The notes beneath the pieces were generated by a model. It was given only the letters and a program-made list of their open reading frames with translations. It was not told the DNA's origin and did no database searches. From assembly GCF_016698665.1 (NCBI RefSeq), contig NZ_CP068046.1, forward strand, positions 1,488,001 through 1,552,000: 64,000 nt of DNA, given 5' to 3'. Shown piece by piece: positions 42,510 to 52,781 of this stretch (position 1 is its first letter; the number at the start of each line of letters is the position of its first letter). The stretch comes from Devosia rhizoryzae (GTDB taxonomy: Bacteria; Pseudomonadota; Alphaproteobacteria; Rhizobiales; Devosiaceae). Made by a program: the position numbers and the translations under genes.

Positions 42510-43553
42510 CTACATAATCGGCGGGGCGTAAAGGAGGCCGCCATTGCTGTAGAGGGCGTTCTGCCCGCGCAGCATGGCCGCGCCGGTCTGTGGACCAAAG
42601 TGCCGGTCGTAAAGCTCGGAATAGTTGCCGACGGCGCGGATCGCGTCGGTCATGAAGGTTGGCCGAAGGCCAAGTGCCGAGCCGAAATCACCCTCTACGC
42701 CGAGCAGACGGCGAATAATGGGCGAGCGCGCCGCGGTCAAACTATCGATGTTGAGACTGGTGACGCCGAACTCTTCGGCGGAGATCAGCGTGAAAACGGT
42801 CCAGCGCACGATCTCGAACCAGGTAACGTCGTCTTCGCGCACCACCGGACCAAGGACCTCCTTGGTGATGCGCTCCGGAAGGATGCGATGCTGTGACGGG
42901 TCGGATAGCTCGCGGCGAATGGCCTGGAGCTGACGGCCCGAGGCTGAGACAACCTGGCAAAGCCCGGCGCGGTAGGCAACGGCCAGATCGGACTCTTCCT
43001 CGTAGACGACTTCAGTGAAACTGGTCTGGTTGGAAAAGAAGAACTCGTCTAGGGCCGCAAGTTCTCCCGACCGATCGGCAACGCAGATGGTGACGTCATC
43101 GAGTTCGTAGGCGGATACGACACCCAGTGACTGGGGCACCAGGAAAGCCTGACCGTCGAAGAAACTTGGCACCACGTAGCGGGCACCGAACTTGCTGTCG
43201 CGGGCGGCGGTCCAGGCGCCGTTGCGCATCAGGACGTCGACGGCTCCGGTTTGCAGCGGTGCAAAGCGGGCCTCGCCGCGATAGGAGCGGAATTCGATGA
43301 GGTCCGGATTGCCGAAGATGCCTGCGGCCAGTGCGCGGCAGAGGTCGACATCAAAGCCCGACCAGCGGCCATCGACATCCTGCTGCGCAAAGCCAGCCAG
43401 AGAATTGCTCGAACCGCAGATCAGGAAGCCGCGCTCGCGCACGGTGTCGAGCGTCTGTGCAGATGCGGGAAGTGTCAGTGTCAGGATGACGGCCAGCAGC
43501 AGCAATGGCCTCAGAATGTGATTCACGATGCCGGCTTTCTGTTCGGCGGGCAT
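42510..43553 (-). CDS. Second AapJ-like amino-acid-binding protein (diverged paralogue)
   Basis: 347 aa. Periplasmic solute-binding protein of the general amino-acid (AapJ) group. Signal peptide ending PASAQ, and closing block LLGVEGDFGSALGLRP similar to AapJ at 46932. The ligand-site blocks differ: LMRNGAWTAARDSKFGA here against LSRTTTWTMSRD in AapJ, and VADRSGELAAL against IESGTTTELNA. A specificity change or a non-transport role is therefore likely. The start is uncertain (ATG 43553, or GTG 43526, or ATG 43619). It is the last gene downstream of aapP, 135 bp away, same strand. Confidence 0.82.
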   Translation of the reverse strand: MPAEQKAGIVNHILRPLLLLAVILTLTLPASAQTLDTVRERGFLICGSSNSLAGFAQQDVDGRWSGFDVDLCRALAAGIFGNPDLIEFRSYRGEARFAPLQTGAVDVLMRNGAWTAARDSKFGARYVVPSFFDGQAFLVPQSLGVVSAYELDDVTICVADRSGELAALDEFFFSNQTSFTEVVYEEESDLAVAYRAGLCQVVSASGRQLQAIRRELSDPSQHRILPERITKEVLGPVVREDDVTWFEIVRWTVFTLISAEEFGVTSLNIDSLTAARSPIIRRLLGVEGDFGSALGLRPTFMTDAIRAVGNYSELYDRHFGPQTGAAMLRGQNALYSNGGLLYAPPIM

Positions 43554-43688
43554 AATGGCAGGCGTGAAAAAGGGGTCAAGCCGATGATGGCTCGGCCCCC
43601 TGATTTTAGTCCACGCCATTCAAGCGTAGCTTTCATGGCCTGCTCACCTCAAATCGCTCCACTGGAGCGATTTGCCTTCGGACGATTC

Positions 43689-44489
43689 TCAGTGCAGGAT
43701 CTGACTGAGGAAGAGCTTGGTGCGCTCGTGCTGCGGGTTGGAGAAGAAGGCTTCGGGCTCGTTCTGCTCAATGATCTGCCCCTGATCCATGAAGATGACG
43801 CGGTTGGCCACCTGCCGGGCAAAGCCCATTTCGTGGGTCACGCAGATCATGGTCATGCCCTCTTCGGCGAGGCTGATCATCACTTCGAGCACTTCCTTGA
43901 CCATTTCTGGATCGAGCGCCGAGGTCGGTTCGTCGAAGAGCATGATGCGCGGCTGCATGCAGAGCGAGCGAGCGATGGCCACGCGCTGCTGCTGGCCGCC
44001 GGAAAGCTGGCCGGGGAATTTGTTGGCCTGCTCGGGGATTTTCACTCGCTCAAGATAGTGCATTGCCGTCTGCTCAGCCTCAGCCTTGGGCGTGCCGCGG
44101 ACCCAGATCGGGGCCAGTGTCAGGTTCTGCAGGATGGTCAGATGCGGGAAGAGGTTGAAGTGCTGGAACACCATGCCGACTTCGCGGCGCACTTCGTCGA
44201 TGCGGCGGAGGTCGGCCGTCAACTCGGTGCCGTTGACGATGATCTGGCCTTCCTGGTGCTCCTCAAGACGGTTGATACAACGGATCAGCGTCGACTTGCC
44301 GGAGCCGGAAGGACCGGCGATGACAATGCGCTCGCCTTCCATCACCTTAAGGTTGATGTCGCGCAGCACGTGGAAATCGCCATACCATTTGTGCATGTTG
44401 ACAACGTCGATGGCGACGTTGGTCTTGGACACATGCATCTTGTTGGTGTCGATTTGACGGTCGATGATGGTTTCAGAAACCTGAGACAT
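43689..44489 (-). CDS. aapP: General L-amino-acid ABC transporter, ATPase (AapP)
   Basis: 266 aa. Polar amino-acid family ATPase: Walker [10 protein letters not shown] at 59-67, Q-loop [17 protein letters not shown], signature LSGGQQQR, Walker [17 protein letters not shown]-loop VTHEMGFA. It energises AapQM. ATG 44489 has GAGG upstream; the longer frame to 44639 is not supported. 4 bp downstream of aapM. Confidence 0.94.
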   Translation of the reverse strand: MSQVSETIIDRQIDTNKMHVSKTNVAIDVVNMHKWYGDFHVLRDINLKVMEGERIVIAGPSGSGKSTLIRCINRLEEHQEGQIIVNGTELTADLRRIDEVRREVGMVFQHFNLFPHLTILQNLTLAPIWVRGTPKAEAEQTAMHYLERVKIPEQANKFPGQLSGGQQQRVAIARSLCMQPRIMLFDEPTSALDPEMVKEVLEVMISLAEEGMTMICVTHEMGFARQVANRVIFMDQGQIIEQNEPEAFFSNPQHERTKLFLSQILH

Positions 44490-44493
44490 GGAG

Positions 44494-45621
44494 CTACCTC
44501 TTGTAGCCAGTGTTGAGCCGGTTCTCCATGTAGATGGAGTAGCGAGACATGCCGAAGCAGAAGACCCAGAAGACCATGGCGGCAAAGAGATAGCCGGTGG
44601 TCGCCGTGTTGGCCGACTGCCATTCGAGAGCGGTGTCATTCTTGGTTTTGACCGCTTCGAGCAGGTCTTTCATGCCGACGATGTAGACGAGTGACGTATC
44701 CTTGAAGAGCGCGATGGCGCTGTTCACGATGCCCGGGATCACGTGCTTGAGGGCTTGCGGCAGGATGATGAACCCCATCCGCTGCCAGTAGCCGAGACCC
44801 AGGGCCGCAGCCGCTTCATACTGTCCGCGCGGGATTGCCTGAAGGCCGCCGCGCACTACTTCGGCCATATAGGCAGAGGTGAAGAGCGTGACGCCGACAA
44901 TGGCGCGGAGGAACTTATCGACCGTCGTGCCTTGCGGCATGAACAGCGGCAGCATGATCGAGGCCATGAAGAGAATGGTGATCAGCGGCACGGAGCGGAT
45001 CAGTTCAATGAAGCAGATGCACACCGTCTTGATGATCGGCAGGTTGGATTGGCGGCCCAAGGCGAGCAGCACACCGATCGGGAAGGACAGCGTAATGCCA
45101 ATGACCGAGATGATGAGGGTGACAAGGAGCCCGCCCCATTTTTCAGTCGGAATGTAGCGGAGCCCGAAGACACCGCCCGCCAGGAGAAAGTAGCTGATAA
45201 CCGGATAGGCGACGAGGAAGAGCACCGCATTGGTGCGCTTGAACGGAGCCTTGGGAATTAGCAGCGGCGTCAGCAGCAAGGCACCCAGGGCAAAGACGAT
45301 GTTGGGGCGCCATTGCTCGGGGATGTCGTAGAAGCCGTAGATGAAGAACTCTATTTCCGAAGAAATGTAAGCCCAGCAGGCGCCGGCGTTTTCCATGCGG
45401 CACTCTTCGACCGTGCCGTTGGGACCGACTGCATTGAAGATGGTCCAGCCGAAAAGCGGCGGGAGGATCCAAAGGAGAAAGAGGACGCCTAGCACCGTCA
45501 GAAGGCTGTCCACCGGATTGGCGAAGAGGTTCTTGCGCATCCAGGCGATCGCGCCGCTGGTGCGGTGCGGTGCCGGGCGGGCATCGACGAGGTCGGAGCG
45601 AACGTAACCGATATCCGTCAT
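44494..45621 (-). CDS. aapM: General L-amino-acid ABC transporter, permease AapM
   Basis: 375 aa. Inner-membrane permease with the polar amino-acid transporter EAA-type loop ([24 protein letters not shown]) and about 8 helices. It has the long insert after the first helix typical of AapM. ATG 45621 follows GGAG. 9 bp downstream of aapQ; it pairs with AapQ. Confidence 0.93.
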   Translation of the reverse strand: MTDIGYVRSDLVDARPAPHRTSGAIAWMRKNLFANPVDSLLTVLGVLFLLWILPPLFGWTIFNAVGPNGTVEECRMENAGACWAYISSEIEFFIYGFYDIPEQWRPNIVFALGALLLTPLLIPKAPFKRTNAVLFLVAYPVISYFLLAGGVFGLRYIPTEKWGGLLVTLIISVIGITLSFPIGVLLALGRQSNLPIIKTVCICFIELIRSVPLITILFMASIMLPLFMPQGTTVDKFLRAIVGVTLFTSAYMAEVVRGGLQAIPRGQYEAAAALGLGYWQRMGFIILPQALKHVIPGIVNSAIALFKDTSLVYIVGMKDLLEAVKTKNDTALEWQSANTATTGYLFAAMVFWVFCFGMSRYSIYMENRLNTGYKR

Positions 45622-45630
45622 GGCGCGCTC

Positions 45631-46821
45631 CTACCGCTCAACCAGCCGCACGCGGCCATTGTACCAGTTCATCAGCGCCGATGTGGCGAGCGAGAGAACC
45701 AGGTAGACCAGCATGGTGATGGCGATGCACTCGATGGCGCGGCCCGTTTGATTGAGCGACGTGCCGGCGAAGACGTTGACCAGTTCGGGGTAACCGATTG
45801 CAGCGCCCAGCGACGAGTTCTTGGTGAGGTTGAGATACTGACTCGTGAGCGGCGGGATGATCACTCGCATGGCCTGGGGCACGATGACGAGGCGGAGCCG
45901 GTCATTGTCCTTGAGGCCGAGCGACTGTGCCGCTTCGGTCTGTCCATGATTCACCGACTGAACGCCGGCACGCACCGTCTCGGCGATGAAGGACGCCGTG
46001 TAGATGGTGAGGCCAAAGGCCAGGGCAACGAATTCGGGGGGCAGCGCCAGGCCGCCGGTGAAATTGAAGCGTTCGAGAACTGGAGGATCGAAGGCGACGC
46101 TGGCGCCGCTGACGAACCAGCCGATGGCTGTGATGCCGATCAGCAGAACAAGCGAGGTGAGGAACACCGGAAAGCGCTGGCCTGTGGCTTCAAGACGCTT
46201 GCGCGCCCAGCGGCGCATCAGGAACACCGCGGCTATGGCGATCGCGAAGGCAATCCAGACAAAGCCGAATTGCTCATCCGGAATGGGCCTCGGCACAAAG
46301 ATGCCGCGCTGATTGATGAAGCTGTCATAAGGCAGGGCGATGGACTGGCGCACTGCGGGCATTGCCTTGAGAACGGCGAAATACCAGAAAAACAGCTGCA
46401 GCAGCAGTGGGATGTTGCGGATGACCTCGACGTAAACGGTGGCGAGGCTCGATATGATGAAATTGCTGCTGAGGCGGGCAATGCCGAGAGTGAAGCCGAG
46501 GATCGTTGCGAAAACAATGCCGATAAAGGCCACGAGCAGCGTGTTCAGGAGGCCGACGAGAAAGGCTTCCCAATAATAGGAGCCGCGTGACCAGGGAAGC
46601 AGCGAGAAGCTGATGTCGAAGCCGGCTGTCTTCCAGAGAAAGTCGAAGCCGGTGGTCTTGTTTTGCGCCGCGAGATTGGCCGCGGTGTTTCCAACGATCC
46701 AGACGATGAAGGCGATCAGAATAACCGCAACGACAACCTGGTAGATGATCCCGCGGATCACCGGATCGTTAAGAAAGCTCGCCCTTGGAGCCGATTGCGG
46801 CGCCGTATCGAGAGTGGTCAT
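45631..46821 (-). CDS. aapQ: General L-amino-acid ABC transporter, permease AapQ
   Basis: 396 aa. Permease with the loop TEAAQSLGLKDNDRLRLVIVPQAMRVIIPPLTSQYLN and about 8 membrane helices. ATG 46821 (MTTLDTAPQS) is preferred over the longer frame from 46887 because an AAGGGA site precedes it and because the region upstream contains the aapJ-aapQ hairpin. It forms the membrane pore with AapM. Confidence 0.93.
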   Translation of the reverse strand: MTTLDTAPQSAPRASFLNDPVIRGIIYQVVVAVILIAFIVWIVGNTAANLAAQNKTTGFDFLWKTAGFDISFSLLPWSRGSYYWEAFLVGLLNTLLVAFIGIVFATILGFTLGIARLSSNFIISSLATVYVEVIRNIPLLLQLFFWYFAVLKAMPAVRQSIALPYDSFINQRGIFVPRPIPDEQFGFVWIAFAIAIAAVFLMRRWARKRLEATGQRFPVFLTSLVLLIGITAIGWFVSGASVAFDPPVLERFNFTGGLALPPEFVALAFGLTIYTASFIAETVRAGVQSVNHGQTEAAQSLGLKDNDRLRLVIVPQAMRVIIPPLTSQYLNLTKNSSLGAAIGYPELVNVFAGTSLNQTGRAIECIAITMLVYLVLSLATSALMNWYNGRVRLVER

Positions 46822-46891
46822 AAAATGGTGTCCCTTGGCCACTATGAGCCGCTGCGCGCCTTCAGGATGCGGCAGACGACGGAACAAAAGT

Positions 46892-46916
46892 CCGGCGCTC
46901 CAAAAAGAAGCGCCGG
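46892..46916 (-). other. Intercistronic hairpin between aapJ and aapQ
   Basis: Stem CCGGCGCT/AGCGCCGG with a 9-base loop, followed on the minus strand by ACTTTTG. It lies 15 bp after the aapJ stop. Such stems after binding-protein genes protect the upstream mRNA and let the binding protein exceed the permease. Confidence 0.75.
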
Positions 46917-46931
46917 TGCATTTCGTTCAGC

Positions 46932-47948
46932 TTAGCGGATCGGCGGTGCGTACTGGATGCCGCCGTCGCGCCACAGAGCGTTCAGACCGCGTTCCAGGCC
47001 AATCGGGGTCTCAGGACCGACGTTGCGGTCGTAGACTTCGGCGTAGTTACCGACAGTCTTGACGATCTGGTATGCCCAATCCTTGGTGACGCCGAGCGGG
47101 GTGCCGAAGTCGCCTTCAACGCCGAGGAGGCGCTTGATGGCCGGGTTGTCGGAGCCGAGCATCTCGTCGACATTGGCCGAGGTCACGCCCAGTTCTTCGG
47201 CTTCGAGCAGTGCAAAGTAGGTCCAGCGCGCGAGGTTGAACCACTGGGTATCACCGGCGCGAACCACGGGGCCAAGGGGCTCCTTGGAGATAACTTCGGG
47301 CAGGATGATGTGCTCGGCAGGGTTGGCGAACTTGGAGCGTTCGGCGGCCAGAGCGGAAGAGTCGGTGGTGTAAACGTCGCAGCGGCCATCTTCGTAGGCC
47401 TTAACGACTTCGTCCTGGTCTACGAAGACCACGGTGTTGAAGTCCATGCCGTTGGCGGCAAAATAGTCGGCAGCGTTGAGTTCGGTCGTGGTACCGGACT
47501 CGATGCAAACGGCGGCGCCGGAGAGATCGAGAGCGGAGGGGATGCCATCTGCTTCGCGAACCATGAAGCCCTGGCCGTCATAGAACATGGTGCCAATGAA
47601 GCTGATACCGAGCTGGGTATCGCGGCTCATGGTCCAGGTCGTGGTACGCGAGAGAACATCGATTTCACCGGCCGAAAGAGCGGTAAAGCGCTCCTGGCTG
47701 GTCAGCGAGGTATAACGAACGGCGTCGGCATCGTTGAAGATCGCTGCGGCCATGGCACGGCAGAAGTCGACTTCAAGACCGGTCCACACATTGTTGGTAT
47801 CGGGCGCCGAGAAGCCCGGAACGCCACCTGTCACGCCGCACTGGACATAACCCTTTGCCTTGACGTCGTCCAGAATTGCCGCGTTTGCGGCGGTCGCGCC
47901 GAGCCCCAGCGAGGCTGCGACTGCGATCGATACGAGCGCTTTTTGCAT
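46932..47948 (-). CDS. aapJ: General L-amino-acid-binding protein AapJ
   Basis: 338 aa. Signal peptide (about 1-23, ANA), then a two-lobed binding protein of the AapJ group: GLEVDFCRAMAAAIFND, LSRTTTWTMSRDTQLG, ESGTTTELNAADYF and the C-terminal ALWRDGGIQYAPPIR. It collects acidic, polar and branched amino acids for AapQMP. First gene of the operon and divergent from metC across a 212-bp region. Confidence 0.94.
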   Translation of the reverse strand: MQKALVSIAVAASLGLGATAANAAILDDVKAKGYVQCGVTGGVPGFSAPDTNNVWTGLEVDFCRAMAAAIFNDADAVRYTSLTSQERFTALSAGEIDVLSRTTTWTMSRDTQLGISFIGTMFYDGQGFMVREADGIPSALDLSGAAVCIESGTTTELNAADYFAANGMDFNTVVFVDQDEVVKAYEDGRCDVYTTDSSALAAERSKFANPAEHIILPEVISKEPLGPVVRAGDTQWFNLARWTYFALLEAEELGVTSANVDEMLGSDNPAIKRLLGVEGDFGTPLGVTKDWAYQIVKTVGNYAEVYDRNVGPETPIGLERGLNALWRDGGIQYAPPIR

Positions 47949-48160
47949 CTTTTTCCCTTAAGTTCCTGACCCTGTATTTCGGAGCCTATCAAGTTTGCCG
48001 AGGCCCCGAGCGCACCACCGCTTGTTTGCGGTTTGGATGCTGCTAAGCATGCAAGCCTCTATTGACCGTAACGTCAAGCGATTATGGCAAAATTGGGCAG
48101 CGGTTCTGTCGCTTTTTTAGCCAGAGCAGTCATGTGATCCGTTTTTGAGCAGAGGCCTCC

Positions 48161-49336
48161 ATGAGCGAAAATTCCCAAAAATCCTCAGTGGAGACAATGC
48201 TGACCCACGCTGGACGGAATCCGGAAGATCAGTTCGGCTTCGTCAACACGCCGGTTTACCGCGGCTCGACTGTGCTGTTCAAAACTCTGGCAGATATCGA
48301 AGCGCAGTCGCAGCGCTTCCTTTATGGCCGTGCCGGCAACCCGACTACCGAGACGGTCGAATCAGTGATCACCGACTTGGAGGGGGCATTCCGCACCAAG
48401 CTCGTGCCGTCCGGGCTCGCCGCGATCACCATCGCGCTGATGAGCTGCGTCAATGCTGGCGATGACATTCTGATCTCCGACAGTGCCTATGAGCCAGGAC
48501 GCAAATTCGCCGATGGCTTTCTTGAGCGCATGGGCGTCAGCGTTCGCTATTACGATCCCCGCGTCGGCGCGGGCCTTGCTGAGCTGATGAAGCCCAACAC
48601 GAAGGCAGTGTTGGCGGAAAGTCCGGGATCGCTGACGTTTGAGATACAGGACATTCCGGCGCTGGCCGCGGCAGCGCATGCAGGCGGTGCGCGACTGATC
48701 GTGGACAACAGCTGGGCGACGCCGCTTTATTTCAAGCCGCTGGCTCTAGGCGCCGATATCGTCGTTCATGCGGCAACCAAGATGTTCGTCGGCCACTCCG
48801 ATGTTATGGCCGGGACAATCTCCACTACCGAAGAAGCCTGGGCCGATGTGGAGCGCGTGCGCACCCTTCTGGGATTCTTCAGTTCGGGTGACGATGCCTA
48901 TCTTGTGGCACGCGGCCTTCGGACGCTGGCGATCCGAATGAAAGAGCATCAGGAGCGGGCACTGGAGATTGCCTCCTGGCTGGAAGTGCAGGACGAGGTC
49001 AGCGCTGTCCTTCACCCTGCCCTGCCCAGCCATCCGGATCATGACCTGTGGCAGCGTGATTTCACCGGCTCCGGCAGCCTCTTCAGCTTCGTGCTCAAAC
49101 CCGCGCCGCGAGCTGCGGTGGCGGCCTTTGTTGACCACCTGGAGCTCTTTTCCATGGGCTATTCGTGGGGCGGCTACGAAAGCCTGTGCCTGCCCGTTGT
49201 GATCAAAAACGCGCGTACCGTTCAGCCCTGGACCCAGGAAGGCAATTTGTTCCGCGTTCATATCGGGTTCGAGGGTGTGGACGATCTCAAGGCAGACTTG
49301 GCTTCAGCGCTTCAGCGTTATTCGGTGGCGCGCTGA
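48161..49336 (+). CDS. metC: Cystathionine beta-lyase
   Basis: 391 aa. PLP enzyme splitting cystathionine to homocysteine in methionine synthesis. PLP lysine K207 in AATKMFVGHSD, DNSWATPLYFKPLALGADI, and the Cys/Met-metabolism signature YGRAGNPTT. The MetC subtype is supported by the C-terminus SMGYSWGGYESL. The ATG follows AGAGG. It overlaps the 3' end of the PAP2 gene by 19 bp. Confidence 0.92.
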   Translation: MSENSQKSSVETMLTHAGRNPEDQFGFVNTPVYRGSTVLFKTLADIEAQSQRFLYGRAGNPTTETVESVITDLEGAFRTKLVPSGLAAITIALMSCVNAGDDILISDSAYEPGRKFADGFLERMGVSVRYYDPRVGAGLAELMKPNTKAVLAESPGSLTFEIQDIPALAAAAHAGGARLIVDNSWATPLYFKPLALGADIVVHAATKMFVGHSDVMAGTISTTEEAWADVERVRTLLGFFSSGDDAYLVARGLRTLAIRMKEHQERALEIASWLEVQDEVSAVLHPALPSHPDHDLWQRDFTGSGSLFSFVLKPAPRAAVAAFVDHLELFSMGYSWGGYESLCLPVVIKNARTVQPWTQEGNLFRVHIGFEGVDDLKADLASALQRYSVAR

Positions 49337-50070
49337 AAGAGCTTGCGCCGGATGCGGCGCAGGTTTGGCGTGCCGCGAAAGCGAACCGTACCATCCGGAA
49401 GAGCGGCAAACAGCAAGCGGCGCGCGGCAAAGAGATTGCGCACCGCGTAGGCGCCCAAGAGGCCGATGATGAAGCCCGCAACCACGTCGGTGGGATAGTG
49501 CATGCCGATAACGATGCGGGAAACGCCGGTCATTGCCGCGATCAGCAGGATCAGCTTGAAAAAGCGTGGCGCCATGAAGCCGATGACGAGGGCGCTAGCC
49601 ATGGCTGTGGCGGAGTGGCCGGATGGAAAGCTCTGAAACGTCCAGTCATTGACGAAATGCTGGAAAGCAAAACCACCGCTCTCGAGAAACTCTGCGGGGC
49701 GGCCACGCCCGAACAGGCGCTTCAAGAGATTGGTCAGAAGGCCAGGTGCGCCCACACCAATGAAGATGAAGCCTGACACCAGGGTCAACTCCCATACGGC
49801 ACGGCGATAAAAGCCGGAGCGGATGAAGCGGAAGGTGATGCCGGCGATCAGCGTCACCAGCAGCGAAGGGATCAGGATCCAATCCGACAGGCCGAAATCG
49901 GTGATGAAGGCGAAGGGTTGGCGCCATACATCGGGCCAGGCCTGGAGGGTTTGCGAGGCCCAAACATCAAAGAAAACAAGAATGAAGAGCACCAGGATGA
50001 CCATGGCAGCAATGTCAGGCCAGTTGTTGCGGGTAAGGCCCATGGGCCAGCGGTCTTGAAGTTTGAGCAT
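49318..50070 (-). CDS. PAP2-family lipid phosphatase
   Basis: 250 aa, about six membrane helices. The three PAP2 motifs are visible: KRLFGRGRP, PSGHSATA and SRIVIGMHYPTDVVAG. It removes phosphate from a lipid, for example phosphatidic acid, undecaprenyl pyrophosphate or lipid A; which cannot be said. ATG 50070 is chosen over a TTG at 50091. A 19-bp tail overlap with metC shows tight packing. Confidence 0.87.
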   Translation of the reverse strand: MLKLQDRWPMGLTRNNWPDIAAMVILVLFILVFFDVWASQTLQAWPDVWRQPFAFITDFGLSDWILIPSLLVTLIAGITFRFIRSGFYRRAVWELTLVSGFIFIGVGAPGLLTNLLKRLFGRGRPAEFLESGGFAFQHFVNDWTFQSFPSGHSATAMASALVIGFMAPRFFKLILLIAAMTGVSRIVIGMHYPTDVVAGFIIGLLGAYAVRNLFAARRLLFAALPDGTVRFRGTPNLRRIRRKLFQRATE

Positions 50071-50172
50071 GGGCGTTTTGTGACCTCGCAAGGAAACGGC
50101 GTCAATTGGGCTTTGCTTGATTGGTTACACTTGCCCTGCGTCATCGAACACGCTAACGGAGAGGCGCGATCT

Positions 50173-50249
50173 CGGAGTGTAGCTCAGCCTGGTAGAGCAC
50201 CGGTTTTGGGAACCGGGGGTCCAAAGTTCGAATCTTTGTACTCCGACCA
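50173..50249 (+). tRNA. tRNA-Pro (anticodon TGG)
   Basis: Acceptor CGGAGTG/TACTCCG (one G-U), D-arm GCTCAGCCTGGTAGAGC, anticodon loop TTTGGGA, encoded ACCA; 77 bases. Confidence 0.95.
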
Positions 50250-50275
50250 TCGCCTAGCATCGTTGAGGACCTTGC

Positions 50276-50581
50276 ATGACGGCCCGTATCTACCGCCCTG
50301 CCCGCAGCGCAATGCAGTCGGGCAAAGGCAAATCCAAGAGCTGGGTTCTGGTGCACGAGCAGAGCAAGCCGCGCGGTATCGAGCCGTTGATGGGCTATAC
50401 CAGCAGCAGCGACACGACCCAGCAGGTCAAGCTCTCCTTCGATACCTTGGAAGAAGCCGAAGCCTATGCGCAGCGCAATGGCATCCCTTATACGGTGCAG
50501 CCGGCGCATGATCCCACGCCAAAGCGCGTGAGCTATCCGGATAACTTCCGGGCCGACCGCAAGACGCCCTGGACGCACTGA
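50276..50581 (+). CDS. NDUFS4-type accessory subunit of NADH dehydrogenase
   Basis: 101 aa, full length for the bacterial form. Begins MTARIYRPARSAMQSGKGKS, then WVLVHE, and ends with the conserved YPDNFRADRKTPWTH, the family signature. In mitochondria NDUFS4 lies at the NADH-binding arm of complex I, and alphaproteobacteria keep a homologue. It stands alone, 26 bp after tRNA-Pro, away from the nuo operon. Confidence 0.9.
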   Translation: MTARIYRPARSAMQSGKGKSKSWVLVHEQSKPRGIEPLMGYTSSSDTTQQVKLSFDTLEEAEAYAQRNGIPYTVQPAHDPTPKRVSYPDNFRADRKTPWTH

Positions 50582-50681
50582 GCTACTGACAATTTGAGTC
50601 TGATTGGCGCCGCAAGAGATTGCGGCGCTTGGCTTTTTCCAGCTAGCTTGAGCTCTTGATGTGTAAAGCCGGAGCTTGCCG

Positions 50682-51548
50682 ATGCTGATCCGACCTCTCG
50701 TTCTTTCCCTTGCCGCTCTGGTGATGACCGCTTCAAGCGTCGTGGCCGCCCCTGCTCTCTGGAAAGTCAGCGACGAGGATAGCTCAATCTGGCTCTTCGG
50801 CTCTGTGCATCTGTTGCCGCCCGATCTCGACTGGCGTAGCGCGCGGCTCGACAAGGTGCTGTCCAAGGCCGACCGCGTTTATTTCGAAACCGATGTCAGC
50901 GTCGAAGCGCAGATGCGGATCATGCCGATGACGTTTGATCTTGCCTACAATCGGGATGGCAAGCTGCTCAGTGACACGATCGGACCCAAGCTTACGGCGC
51001 GCGTCCGACAGGCGGCTGAAGACTACCTTATTCCCATGCCGCTCTTGCTGACGATGCGGCCCTGGATGGCAGCGACAACGCTTTCGATCGGGCCTTTGAC
51101 CGATTCGGGCTATGATCCATTGCTTGGGGTTGAGGCGGTGCTGGGCGCCGCGGTACCGAAAGAGCGGACCGGCTATCTCGAGACGCCGGAACAGCAGATC
51201 GGGTTTCTGGCCAGCGGAAGCGACGAAGAGCAAATCGCGATGCTGGAGGCGACACTCGACACGCTTCACGTCATGCAATCGGACATCGACAGCATGGTGG
51301 ATGCCTGGATGGCGGGAACGCCGGAGCTATTGGGCGAAGTTTTCATGTCGCAGATGGGCGACTATGATGACGGCATGGTGACGCGGCTGATCGACGATCG
51401 CAACCGTGACTGGGTCGAGCAGATCGATGCCATGTTGGAGCGCAACGAGAAGGCGCTCCTGGTGGTCGGCGCGGCGCATCTGGTGGACGAGATCAGCGTC
51501 GTCACCTTGCTCGAAGAGCGCGGTTTTACAAGCCAACGCGTGCAGTGA
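50682..51548 (+). CDS. TraB/GumN-family periplasmic protein
   Basis: 288 aa. Signal peptide (about 1-23, ending VVAA), then a TraB/GumN (PrgY/TIKI-like) domain with IWLFGSVHLLPPDLDW, the glutamate in YFETDVS and LLVVGAAHLVDE. Eukaryotic members are metalloproteases and the GxxH and GAAHL residues match their metal site. The substrate is unknown. ATG 50682 has GGAG 7 bases upstream. A hairpin follows the gene. Confidence 0.87.
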   Translation: MLIRPLVLSLAALVMTASSVVAAPALWKVSDEDSSIWLFGSVHLLPPDLDWRSARLDKVLSKADRVYFETDVSVEAQMRIMPMTFDLAYNRDGKLLSDTIGPKLTARVRQAAEDYLIPMPLLLTMRPWMAATTLSIGPLTDSGYDPLLGVEAVLGAAVPKERTGYLETPEQQIGFLASGSDEEQIAMLEATLDTLHVMQSDIDSMVDAWMAGTPELLGEVFMSQMGDYDDGMVTRLIDDRNRDWVEQIDAMLERNEKALLVVGAAHLVDEISVVTLLEERGFTSQRVQ

Positions 51549-51552
51549 GTTA

Positions 51553-51575
51553 GGCCGGCAGGGGTGCTGCCGGCC
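51553..51575. terminator. Hairpin between convergent TraB/GumN and Gfo/Idh genes
   Basis: Perfect 9-bp stem GGCCGGCAG/CTGCCGGCC with a 5-base loop. The T-tract is weak on both strands, so termination is only likely. Confidence 0.6.
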
Positions 51576-51582
51576 CTGAGTT

Positions 51583-52740
<1,158 letters not shown>

Positions 52741-52781
52741 TTTTTCGCTTCTCCGAGCTATTGGTTAGCAGACTGCTAGCA

